Positions 1-5,456 of a stretch of DNA of 5,456 bases are shown one piece after another. The DNA is taken from NCBI GenBank assembly GCA_002279765.1, contig NCCR01000295.1, forward strand, positions 1 through 5,456. The letters are read 5' to 3'. Each line of letters begins with the position of its first letter. The stretch's first letter is position 1. Source of the DNA: Verrucomicrobia bacterium 12-59-8. GTDB taxonomy: Bacteria; Verrucomicrobiota; Verrucomicrobiae; Verrucomicrobiales; Verrucomicrobiaceae. Below the pieces are notes generated by a model. It searched no databases, was not told the DNA's origin, and was given only the letters and a program-made list of their open reading frames with translations. The position numbers and the translations under genes are program-made.

Positions 1-575
1 ACCTTGTCAATCTTGCCAAAGGGATTCAGCGGCATCTTGTCCGCTTTGAGAAACCAGCGGCGGATGTTCACATGCTCGGGGATGTCCACCGTGCCAAAGG
101 CGATCTCCGCCGGACGCAATAAATGGAGCGCACGCCGCACACCATCCGCGATGCGTCGCGCGACAAACTTTTGAAAAGGAGTGAGCTCCATGTCGGAGAC
201 ATAGAAGCGCACGGGCCCGCCAATGGCATTAGCCGCAGAATGAGTATGCGTGCCGGAAATCACCACATTCGCCATTGGAATGCCGGTTTCCTTTTCAATC
301 ATCTCCCGCGCGGCAACGCACAAACTGCGATGCATGCCGAGTAGATCGCAGACGACGAGCGCCAGCTTCGTCTTGCCGTCATCAAGCACGAGGCAGCGCG
401 CGTGAAGCTCATCATGAACGTTCGTGCATGGATAGGGCAGGAAGCCGCCCACCACCTCCGCGCCAAGTTCCGGTGTGATGTTGCTGGTGGCCGCCCCGGC
501 CATCAAGGCGGCTTTGGGAGCATCAGCAGCGTGAAGAGTGACAACGGCAAAAAGAGCGAGAAATAGCGAGCGCAT
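1..575 (-). CDS. Secreted neutral/alkaline ceramidase-like hydrolase, N-terminal part (C-terminus outside window)
   Basis: The gene is open at the left edge; 191 codons are visible. The ATG at 575 gives a clean Sec signal peptide (Arg-Ser, then a hydrophobic run at residues 4-14, with cleavage near A16-A17). The mature part fits the N-terminal domain of neutral/alkaline ceramidases, zinc-dependent amidases that cleave ceramide to sphingosine and fatty acid. The motif SGTHTHSA (residues 108-115) matches the family's zinc-binding His motif. H54, six residues before R60, matches the position of the first zinc-ligand His in Pseudomonas ceramidase. The catalytic Ser and the later Glu and Tyr ligands would lie outside the window. 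The gene follows the kelch gene by 32 nt as the last visible operon member. No good ribosome site precedes the ATG, and an in-frame GTG at 611 is an alternative start. Family assignment is good, but ceramide as substrate is unproven, since bacteria of this group carry many divergent members. Confidence 0.8.
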   Translation of the reverse strand, partial: MRSLFLALFAVVTLHAADAPKAALMAGAATSNITPELGAEVVGGFLPYPCTNVHDELHARCLVLDDGKTKLALVVCDLLGMHRSLCVAAREMIEKETGIPMANVVISGTHTHSAANAIGGPVRFYVSDMELTPFQKFVARRIADGVRRALHLLRPAEIAFGTVDIPEHVNIRRWFLKADKMPLNPFGKIDK

Positions 576-607
576 GAAGCCTATACAGTGCTCAAGCGCC
601 AGTTTTG

Positions 608-611
608 TCAC
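608..611 (-). other. GTGA overlap: alternative start for the ceramidase-like gene
   Basis: A GTG at 611-609 overlaps the kelch stop TGA (610-608) and is in frame with the ATG at 575, twelve codons downstream. GGAA stands a few bases before the GTG. Using it would copy the 4-nt coupling seen earlier in the operon but would add a 12-residue extension (MTKLALEHCIGF) before an otherwise ideal signal peptide. The ATG is preferred for that reason, without certainty. Confidence 0.4.
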
Positions 612-1594
612 GGCTTCCACTCTACCGGCAACTTGAGCGACCACACTTCATTCGACAGGGGCCGGGCGTGCCCACCTGCAAGCCAGAGTTTGTCCTGAAA
701 CACAAACACCGAGTGCTCATGCCGCGCTTTCCAGCAGGTCTTTGTTTCCAGCCGCCGCCAGTTCTTGCCATCCGCGCTGTGCCAGACATCGCCATGGTTG
801 TCCTTCTCCTTTGACCAGCCGCCGAGCACCCACATGCGCCCGCGATATACAGCCGCGCTGAACCACAGCCGCGCTGCCCACGACGCCGACTCCGCTTCGC
901 AGGTCCAGTTCACGCCATCGCTCGATGACCACACGTCGTTCTTCGCTTGAAAAGCTGGCACATAGTTCCCACCGCCGAGGACGTACATTTTGTCGTTCAG
1001 AACCACCGCCTGATGATACGCGCGTGGTGACCACGCTGCTTTTGCTGTCTCCAGCTTCCACTCCTTGCCATCTGCAGATGACCACACATCGTTCTTCAAG
1101 CTCGCATCATCGCCAAAGTAGTAGTTCTCAATGCCACCGAGCAACCACAGTCTGCCGCGATGCTCCACCAGCCCCGCAGCGAGTCGTGGTGACCATTCCG
1201 CATTCGCAGTGACTTGCTCCCACTTCGTGCCATCACCGGAAGCCCACACCTGATGGCTTGCCGAGTGCCCCGGCAGGCGGCCTTTGTGCCACCCACCCAT
1301 GATCAACATCTTGTCATGAAACGTGATGCTCATCGCGAGATCGCTATGCAGCCACGGCGCGTTCCTGGCGATCAGCTTCCACTCCCTGCCATCGCTGGAA
1401 GACCACACATCCCTTGGCGGCTCCTCGAAAGACTGAAACCAGCCGCCACCGATCCAAAGCTGATCCTTGAACACCCATTCCGCCTGCGAATCCCGCGCCT
1501 GCCACGATGCCTTGCCTTCAAGCACCCAGTCGATCTCCGCAGCATAGCCATTCAGGCTGATGAACATCAGAAGTAGTGGAAGGATGCGTTTCAT
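608..1594 (-). CDS. Secreted kelch-type six-bladed beta-propeller protein
   Basis: The 328-residue product has a Sec signal peptide (residues 1-18, ending G-Y-A before A19-E20). The rest is a regular propeller. A VW-x-S-x-DG-x-x-W segment recurs with its first Trp at residues 64, 117, 171, 222 and 271, and a degenerate sixth copy starts at W318 (EVWSL). Spacing is 47-54 residues. A Gly-Gly pair of the kelch type follows a hydrophobic strand in each blade (near residues 49, 100, 153, 207, 258 and 307). Six blades are therefore expected, with the N-terminal strands completing the last one. The SxDGxxW turns resemble Asp-boxes shortened by one residue. No catalytic residues can be named, so a binding or scaffold role outside the cytoplasm is as likely as enzyme activity. 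It starts 3 nt after the aminotransferase stop and is followed closely by the ceramidase-like gene, so it probably shares their transcript. The fold is clear; the function is unknown. Confidence 0.9.
   Translation of the reverse strand: MKRILPLLLMFISLNGYAAEIDWVLEGKASWQARDSQAEWVFKDQLWIGGGWFQSFEEPPRDVWSSSDGREWKLIARNAPWLHSDLAMSITFHDKMLIMGGWHKGRLPGHSASHQVWASGDGTKWEQVTANAEWSPRLAAGLVEHRGRLWLLGGIENYYFGDDASLKNDVWSSADGKEWKLETAKAAWSPRAYHQAVVLNDKMYVLGGGNYVPAFQAKNDVWSSSDGVNWTCEAESASWAARLWFSAAVYRGRMWVLGGWSKEKDNHGDVWHSADGKNWRRLETKTCWKARHEHSVFVFQDKLWLAGGHARPLSNEVWSLKLPVEWKP
924..1097 (-). repeat. Near-identical 21-nt repeat in adjacent kelch blades
   Basis: Plus-strand positions 924-944 and 1077-1097 agree at 20 of 21 bases, encoding the KNDVWSS segment and first base of the next codons in the third and fourth SxDGxxW units. 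The 153-nt distance equals 51 codons, one blade. Other blades share the protein motif but less of the DNA, which suggests that these two blades arose by the most recent duplication or were homogenised. Confidence 0.7.
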
Positions 1595-1597
1595 AAA

Positions 1598-2509
1598 TCA
1601 GTTCATCACCTGCATCTCGATGTCCATTCCCACCCGCTCGCTCCATGCGGCGATCATCTTCCTGAACCACGGTCCCGGCCTGCCCTCGCCTATGGGTATT
1701 TGATTGATTTTGGTGCAGGGTGCCAGGCAGTAAGGCGTGGTCGCAAGCCAGGCTTCGTCCGCATTCACCACGTCATAGGGCTGGAAATCCTTTTCGATGA
1801 ACTCCAAGCCTAGCTGGGGCGCGATCTCTTTCACTGTTTGCAGGCTGATGCCCCAGAGGATGTTGCGCGTCGTCGGGGAAATGAGGGAGTTGCCCTTCAC
1901 GATGACAAAGTTTGAGCCTGCGCACTCGGTCACGTTGCCATCAAGGTCGAGCAGCAGTGTTATCGCTCGCGGATCAACGGCCTGCGACTGCTTGTCAGCA
2001 AGCCACCAATGCAGGCGGCTGCGGTTCTTCATTTTCGGCTCAACACACTGCGGTGGGATATGCCGGATCGACGGCGTCACGACATGCGCACCGTCCGTAT
2101 ACAAATGCCGCCACATGCTGAAACGCAGCGGGAAGGAATGAATGCAGATCGTCGGCGTCAGCGGCCCTGCGGCGCCAGCGCTGCCTGCGTAGAGCGCGTT
2201 TTCACCTGGCGTGACAAAATGCACAATGCCGATGTCCTCGTGTGCTCCGAGCAGCTTGCAATTCGCCTCCGCCAGCTCGTTCGTTCGCGCCAGCATTTCC
2301 TCCGGGGTGAGCGGCACGGTGATCCCCGAATACTTCAGCGATCGGTACAGCCGCGCCACATGGTCTTCGGCCCGAAACGGCTGATGACGGAAGGTGCGTG
2401 TCATCTCCGTGAGCGTTGCGCCGAGAACAATTCCCAGGTCATAAATGTTCAGCTTCGCCTGCGAAGCAGGCACGAATCCCTGATTCAAATAGACGAGCGG
2501 TTCAGTCAT
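1598..2509 (-). CDS. Class IV PLP-dependent aminotransferase (branched-chain / D-amino-acid aminotransferase-like)
   Basis: The 303-residue product matches the usual length of fold-type IV aminotransferases such as branched-chain aminotransferase, D-amino-acid aminotransferase and aminodeoxychorismate lyase. The small N-terminal domain has the F-R-x-E-D-H-x-x-R-L-x-x-S signature (residues 45-57), with R53 as the likely phosphate-binding Arg. The probable Schiff-base Lys is K161 in EPKMKNRSRL, with K159 close by. E195 in VTECAGSN is the expected Glu facing the PLP pyridine nitrogen, and T257-T258-P259 matches the late phosphate loop. No signal peptide is present, so it should act in the cytoplasm. 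The start at 2509 is chosen because it gives the family's normal N-terminus (MTEPLVYLNQGFVP) and overlaps the upstream stop by ATGA. The longer frame to 2620 only adds residues antisense-like in composition and runs inside the sialidase-like gene. The substrate cannot be told; the setting between exported carbohydrate- and lipid-type enzymes argues against routine branched-chain metabolism. Confidence 0.92.
   Translation of the reverse strand: MTEPLVYLNQGFVPASQAKLNIYDLGIVLGATLTEMTRTFRHQPFRAEDHVARLYRSLKYSGITVPLTPEEMLARTNELAEANCKLLGAHEDIGIVHFVTPGENALYAGSAGAAGPLTPTICIHSFPLRFSMWRHLYTDGAHVVTPSIRHIPPQCVEPKMKNRSRLHWWLADKQSQAVDPRAITLLLDLDGNVTECAGSNFVIVKGNSLISPTTRNILWGISLQTVKEIAPQLGLEFIEKDFQPYDVVNADEAWLATTPYCLAPCTKINQIPIGEGRPGPWFRKMIAAWSERVGMDIEMQVMN
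1606..1611 (-). promoter_or_regulatory. Possible ribosome binding site of the kelch gene
   Basis: AGGTGA on the minus strand lies eleven bases before the ATG at 1594, within the last codons of the aminotransferase gene. The spacing is slightly long, so translational reinitiation from the stop at 1600-1598 is an equal explanation. Confidence 0.4.
2506..2509 (-). other. ATGA stop-start overlap joining the sialidase-like and aminotransferase genes
   Basis: The aminotransferase ATG (2509-2507) shares bases with the TGA stop (2508-2506) of the sialidase-like gene. No Shine-Dalgarno-like sequence is visible just upstream, so translation of the aminotransferase probably depends on ribosomes finishing the upstream gene. 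This also fixes the aminotransferase start. Confidence 0.85.
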
Positions 2510-3690
2510 GGTGCTGCGATGTTCGGCTTTGACCACAGAATGCGGGCCACAAACGTCGCGCCCTCGGCACCTCGTTTCGCGGAGTCCTTCATGAACATGC
2601 CCTCGGACACGGTCACCCATGACTCATGGTCGTTGATGCGGCAGGCACCGAAATTTCCCATCTCCGCGCCGCGCTCTGGAACCACCACCCTCTCACTGCT
2701 GCGGGCGATCTGGAGTTTTTCCGTGTCCACACGGGCCATGAAAAGAGGGGCGCGATGACGAACGATGTGATCGTTGTTCGCTCCACGCCGGGTGTAGACA
2801 AGGAACAGGCCATCGCTGTGGGCCAGCCAATGCTGCTGAGTGTTGTAACTGCCGAGTTCGGTGCCGTCGTCGAATGTCCAGGGGGTCGGCTCGGCAAACT
2901 GCAGGCCGTCATCACTCACGCTGACGTAGCCGCGCTCGTCGTTGCGAAGAGTGAGGTAATAGCGGCCACCAAACGCGATCAACGAGGGTTCGTAGAGGCC
3001 GCGAGCCAAGGCGAGGCGCAGGACATTGCCGTGTTTCACGAACGTGAGTTGGGTGCCGTCGAAATGACATTCGGCGATCGTGGTACTGTAGCGATCCTTT
3101 GCGCTGATGCCGATGTAGAGCGGGACCAGCAGGGTGCCGTCGGCTTTGACGAGCCATTGCGCGCACGCATTGCGGGCAAAGTTGAATTGATCCTCCGCCG
3201 GCAGCTCCAGCACCTGCCACGGCGTCCACTTTGCCGATTTCGGGTCGTAAACGGCATAGACGGTTTGATGTGAGCGCTTCACGTCATCGAGCTGTTTGCC
3301 CTTGGGGCTGTAGCGTACGCGGGCGCCGATGGCGAGCAGCCTGCCGGTCTTGGCGTGCCATCCGGGCGTCACATCGGCCACACTGATCGTCACGCCGTCG
3401 GGCTGTGGCTGCCAGTCGATCTCTGGCGGCAGAGTGGGACCGCTCCACGCTCCATCCACGCCTTCGCGCCGCATGTAATACAGACCTGAGTAGTAGTCGG
3501 AGACTTTGAGGTGCTTTTGGATCGTCATCACCACGCCACCGGGCACCGCCGCCGCACGCGGGTGAAACCACAGGAACTTCCCATCGTCATGCTTCATCAC
3601 CGTTTCGAGTTTGACGGTGAAGTCAGGCGGCTCGGCGGCGCGCAGCATTTGCACGGCGACGAGCCCTAGAACACAGAGGCAGGCTCTCAT
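2506..3690 (-). CDS. Secreted sialidase-like (BNR-type) beta-propeller protein
   Basis: The 394-residue product has a Sec signal peptide (hydrophobic residues 5-16, cleavage near A18-A19). The mature protein reads as a sialidase-superfamily propeller. The early HPRAAAVPGG segment (43-52) stands where sialidases have the Arg of the RIP motif. LYEPSLIAFGGRYYLTLRND (232-251) carries the Glu and second Arg (E234, R249) of the EPxL...R motif. RRGANNDHIVRHRAPLF (301-317) is rich in Arg and may supply the third. Asp-boxes are degenerate; the best is SDDGLQF at 259-265. Such proteins are commonly annotated exo-alpha-sialidase, but most in this bacterial group are untested, and related BNR propellers have other carbohydrate activities, so sialic acid is only a suggestion. 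It starts 3 nt after the oxidoreductase stop and overlaps the aminotransferase start by 4 nt. A GGAG nine bases before the ATG supports this start. Confidence 0.85.
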   Translation of the reverse strand: MRACLCVLGLVAVQMLRAAEPPDFTVKLETVMKHDDGKFLWFHPRAAAVPGGVVMTIQKHLKVSDYYSGLYYMRREGVDGAWSGPTLPPEIDWQPQPDGVTISVADVTPGWHAKTGRLLAIGARVRYSPKGKQLDDVKRSHQTVYAVYDPKSAKWTPWQVLELPAEDQFNFARNACAQWLVKADGTLLVPLYIGISAKDRYSTTIAECHFDGTQLTFVKHGNVLRLALARGLYEPSLIAFGGRYYLTLRNDERGYVSVSDDGLQFAEPTPWTFDDGTELGSYNTQQHWLAHSDGLFLVYTRRGANNDHIVRHRAPLFMARVDTEKLQIARSSERVVVPERGAEMGNFGACRINDHESWVTVSEGMFMKDSAKRGAEGATFVARILWSKPNIAAP

Positions 3691-3693
3691 GGG

Positions 3694-5130
3694 TCAGATC
3701 TCCGACTCTTTCGGCAGCAGGAAGGGCGCGCGATACTCACGGCCGAGGAGGTCGTTGGCCGGAGCGTTTTCGAGAAAGGCCTCCTTGTCGCCATCAATGC
3801 GGAGATGCTGGCCGAGTGTGAGCTTCGTTTTGTCCAAATCGACCCCGGCATCGCCAAGGTAGTGGCGGGTGCGCTCCAGCGTCTCCTGCACGTCATCGTG
3901 GACCTTGATGTCCCCAAGACTCTTCGAGAGATCATTGACCGAGGTCTGCGCTCCAAGCCGATACGAGATATTGGCGATGTGGCAGAGCGAGCTACTTTGA
4001 TGGCCCTCCTCGATCTCCGCTTTCAAAACGCCCTGCTTGCGGCTGCGCACGGCATTGAGGAAATTGGCGAAATGGTTCTCGGACTTGCCCTCGAAGGCGC
4101 GGATGAGATTACCCTTCGGATCGTAGAGGTTTGTGTCGGCAATGATGCCTTCGCTGCCGTAGAAGAACCACATGGATTTGATCGTCGGATGAAACGGCGC
4201 GGATTTAAGACCGCGCGTTTCGGAGATGATCGTCTTGTCGCCGAAATCGAAGATGCCCACCTGCGAGTTCGGTGTCTCGGCCACGTCGGTGTAGCCGAGA
4301 CGGCCACCGTAGCTCAGCACGCTGCGGCCAAGGCCGGTCACTCCGAGGCCCCAGCGGCAGATGTCGAGCGAGTGGACGTTGTTGTTGCCGATCTCGCCGC
4401 TGCCGGTGTTCCAGAACCAATGCCAGTCGTAGTGGAACTTGGGCCGGTTGAGTTTCGGCATCGCCGCTGGTCCGGCCCAGAGGTCGTAGTCGCAGCGCGG
4501 CGGCATGGCGCATTCGGCCGGCCCACCGATGGAACCACGCCCGCCGTAGATGATGCTTTTCGCCAGCTTCACCTCGCCGAGTTTGCCCTCACGCATGTAT
4601 TTGACCGCCTCGGCCAAAGCACCCCGTGAACGATTTTGAGTCCCGCCCTGGCAGATGCGGCCCAGCTTTCGCGCCGCCTGCACCATGCGCCTGCCTTCGA
4701 TGACATTGTGGCTCACCGGCTTTTCGACATACACATCCTTGCCCGCCTGCATGGCCCAGATTGCAGACAGTGAATGCCAGTGATTTGGCGACGCGATGAA
4801 CACCACATCCACCGACTTGTCCTCCAGCACCTTTCGCAAATCCTGTACCTTCTTCGGCATCGGCCGTTTCAATTCGACGAGCAATGCGCCCACCTCATCC
4901 GCGCGGTCGAGATCCGGGTCACATACATAAGCGACATCGCAGTCCGCGAGTCGCGCCAACTCCCGCGCATGCGCCTTGCCACGAATGCCGCAGCCAATGA
5001 TCGCAGCGGTGATTTTTTCATTGTCGCTGACCGGTTTGGTCTCAGCAGCAAACAAGGGCGCCGGCAGGCTGACTGCGGCGGCAGCCATGAGGGAGTCTTC
5101 AAAGAAACGGCGGCGAGTGAGAGAACGCAT
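3694..5130 (-). CDS. Tat-exported Gfo/Idh/MocA family oxidoreductase
   Basis: The chosen ATG at 5130 gives 478 residues opening with a twin-arginine signal (TRRRFF at 5-10, then a mild hydrophobic stretch to about residue 29). A longer frame from a TTG at 5199 adds 23 residues before it and would bury the signal. The Rossmann domain spans roughly 38-160, with GCGIRG (46-51) for the dinucleotide, SPNHWH (114-119) and the EKP motif (136-138), whose K137 is the typical catalytic Lys. The C-terminal domain holds HYDWHWFWNTGSGEIGNN (233-250) followed by H253 and D256, the usual substrate-side His and Asp. Members oxidise or reduce sugar-like substrates with tightly bound NAD(P), and some (GH109) act as redox glycosidases, but this sequence has the ordinary EKP pattern and not one I recognise as GH109. 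Tat export suggests folding with cofactor before transport to the periplasm. It is the first gene of the operon, downstream of a candidate promoter. Confidence 0.93.
   Translation of the reverse strand: MRSLTRRRFFEDSLMAAAAVSLPAPLFAAETKPVSDNEKITAAIIGCGIRGKAHARELARLADCDVAYVCDPDLDRADEVGALLVELKRPMPKKVQDLRKVLEDKSVDVVFIASPNHWHSLSAIWAMQAGKDVYVEKPVSHNVIEGRRMVQAARKLGRICQGGTQNRSRGALAEAVKYMREGKLGEVKLAKSIIYGGRGSIGGPAECAMPPRCDYDLWAGPAAMPKLNRPKFHYDWHWFWNTGSGEIGNNNVHSLDICRWGLGVTGLGRSVLSYGGRLGYTDVAETPNSQVGIFDFGDKTIISETRGLKSAPFHPTIKSMWFFYGSEGIIADTNLYDPKGNLIRAFEGKSENHFANFLNAVRSRKQGVLKAEIEEGHQSSSLCHIANISYRLGAQTSVNDLSKSLGDIKVHDDVQETLERTRHYLGDAGVDLDKTKLTLGQHLRIDGDKEAFLENAPANDLLGREYRAPFLLPKESEI
3700..3703 (-). promoter_or_regulatory. 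Ribosome binding site of the sialidase-like gene
   Basis: GGAG on the minus strand lies nine bases before the ATG at 3690, inside the last codons of the oxidoreductase gene. It supports the chosen start and independent ribosome entry at this 3-nt junction. Confidence 0.6.
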
Positions 5131-5170
5131 GGTGGGAAATTCATACGAGGCAAGAAGCGCCTGGCTTGCT

Positions 5171-5199
5171 GTTTTATCCAAATGAACCGGCGCCTTCAA
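5171..5199 (-). promoter_or_regulatory. Candidate sigma70-like promoter for the five-gene operon
   Basis: Read on the minus strand, TTGAAG (5199-5194) and TAAAAC (5176-5171) are separated by exactly 17 nt. Each hexamer matches four of six consensus bases. Transcription would start near 5164, leaving a leader of about 34 nt before the ATG at 5130. The TTG of the -35 box is also what would start the longer oxidoreductase frame, which is a reason to doubt that frame. The match was found by eye in GC-rich DNA and could be chance. Confidence 0.4.
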
Positions 5200-5258
5200 G
5201 AGTGCGGAAGCGTGCCTCGCCGCAGAGAAGAGGTGATCGGCTGCGAGTTCTGGCTGTT

Positions 5259-5263
5259 GGAGG
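5259..5263 (+). promoter_or_regulatory. Possible ribosome binding site of the PQQ-propeller gene
   Basis: GGAGG on the plus strand is the strongest Shine-Dalgarno match in the divergent gap, but it stands 14 nt before the ATG at 5278, longer than the usual 5-10. No better in-frame start lies closer, and the signal peptide begins cleanly at 5278. Confidence 0.4.
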
Positions 5264-5277
5264 CGTATTCACCCGTC

Positions 5278-5456
5278 ATGATTCGTTTCCTTGTCCTCAT
5301 CACCTTCGTTTGGATATTGAATGCCTCCGCTGAGGACTGGCCGCAGTTCATGTTTAATGCGGCCCACTCCGGCAACGCGGCGGCTCGTGACATCGACGCG
5401 GAAAAGCTGCGCCTACAGGGTGCGTTGTCGATGACGGACGGCATCTACACCTCTCC
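5278..5456 (+). CDS. Secreted PQQ-like beta-propeller repeat protein, N-terminal fragment
   Basis: A plus-strand frame opens with ATG at 5278 and runs off the right edge with no stop after 59 full codons. Residues 1-18 form a Sec signal peptide (MIRFLVLITFVWILNASA). The mature start is EDWPQFMFNAAHSGN, the WPQF-x(5)-HSGN pattern that opens many secreted PQQ-binding-like propellers of Planctomycetota and Verrucomicrobiota, where WPQFRGP is the commonest form. The following LQGALSMTDGIYTSP fits the first blade strand. Such proteins are usually periplasmic or cell-surface propellers; some are BamB-like and many have no proven role. It is divergent from the operon across a 147-nt gap, so shared control is possible. 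The fragment is too short to tell the number of blades or to check cofactor residues. Confidence 0.75.
   Translation, partial: MIRFLVLITFVWILNASAEDWPQFMFNAAHSGNAAARDIDAEKLRLQGALSMTDGIYTS

Larger units (their letters stand above)
1..5130 (-). other. Five-gene operon of exported hydrolase-like, propeller and redox proteins plus one aminotransferase
   Basis: All five genes share one strand, with junctions of 3 nt, a 4-nt overlap, 3 nt and 32 nt. No terminator-like hairpin with a T-run fits between them. The only gap wide enough for a promoter lies upstream of the oxidoreductase. A single transcript starting near 5164 and continuing past the left edge is the simplest reading. Confidence 0.8.

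Noticed and set aside
2510..2620. N-terminal extension of the aminotransferase by 37 codons
   Set aside because: The added residues do not resemble the family's N-terminus and lie inside the sialidase-like gene; the ATGA overlap at 2509 is a much better start.
2009..2758. Plus-strand open frame of 249 codons spanning the aminotransferase and sialidase-like junction
   Set aside because: It is antisense to two well-supported genes, has no ribosome site or family motif, and is very rich in Arg, Met and His.
3805..4629. Plus-strand open frame of 274 codons opposite the oxidoreductase gene
   Set aside because: It lies wholly antisense to a gene with clear family motifs. Its protein is a low-complexity mix rich in Ala, Val, Glu and Arg with no recognisable domain, as expected for a shadow in GC-rich DNA.
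5150..5169. Small inverted repeat in the operon leader as a terminator or riboswitch
   Set aside because: The stem is only 5 bp with a 10-nt loop and no T-run, too weak to call a structured RNA element.
5131..5199. N-terminal extension of the oxidoreductase from a TTG codon
   Set aside because: It would put 23 unrelated residues before a Tat signal that starts cleanly at the ATG at 5130, and it overlaps the candidate promoter.
5196..5444. Minus-strand open frame of 82 codons opposite the PQQ-propeller start
   Set aside because: It is antisense to a frame with a signal peptide and a WPQF motif, and its own product shows no family feature.

Overview
The window looks like part of a genome from the Planctomycetota-Verrucomicrobiota group, more likely Verrucomicrobiota. 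This is judged from gene style, not a database search. The signs are a Tat-exported Gfo/Idh/MocA oxidoreductase of the type these bacteria carry in many copies, a secreted PQQ-propeller protein starting with a WPQF motif, a neutral-ceramidase-like hydrolase, BNR and kelch propellers, fairly GC-rich DNA and few clear Shine-Dalgarno sites. No RNA gene, insertion sequence, CRISPR array or phage gene was seen.

Layout. Five genes run on the minus strand from about 5130 down to the left edge. In transcription order they are: a Tat-signal Gfo/Idh/MocA oxidoreductase (5130-3694), a secreted sialidase-like BNR propeller (3690-2506), a class IV PLP aminotransferase (2509-1598), a secreted kelch-type six-bladed propeller (1594-608), and the N-terminal part of a secreted neutral-ceramidase-like hydrolase (575 to the edge). 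The junctions are 3 nt, a 4-nt ATGA overlap, 3 nt and 32 nt, so this is almost certainly one operon. A divergent plus-strand gene starts at 5278 and leaves at the right edge; it encodes the N-terminus of a secreted PQQ-like propeller protein. The 147-nt gap between the divergent starts holds a plausible sigma70-like promoter for the operon.

How the genes may work together. Four of the five operon products carry export signals and only the aminotransferase looks cytoplasmic. A sialidase-like propeller, a possible NAD(P)-dependent oxidoreductase or redox glycosidase, and a ceramidase-like amidase together suggest attack on a glycoconjugate, conceivably a glycolipid. The aminotransferase could handle an amino-bearing product in the cytoplasm. 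This pathway is inference: all these families are broad, and no substrate can be read from the sequence. Most other long reading frames lie antisense to these genes and are treated as shadows.
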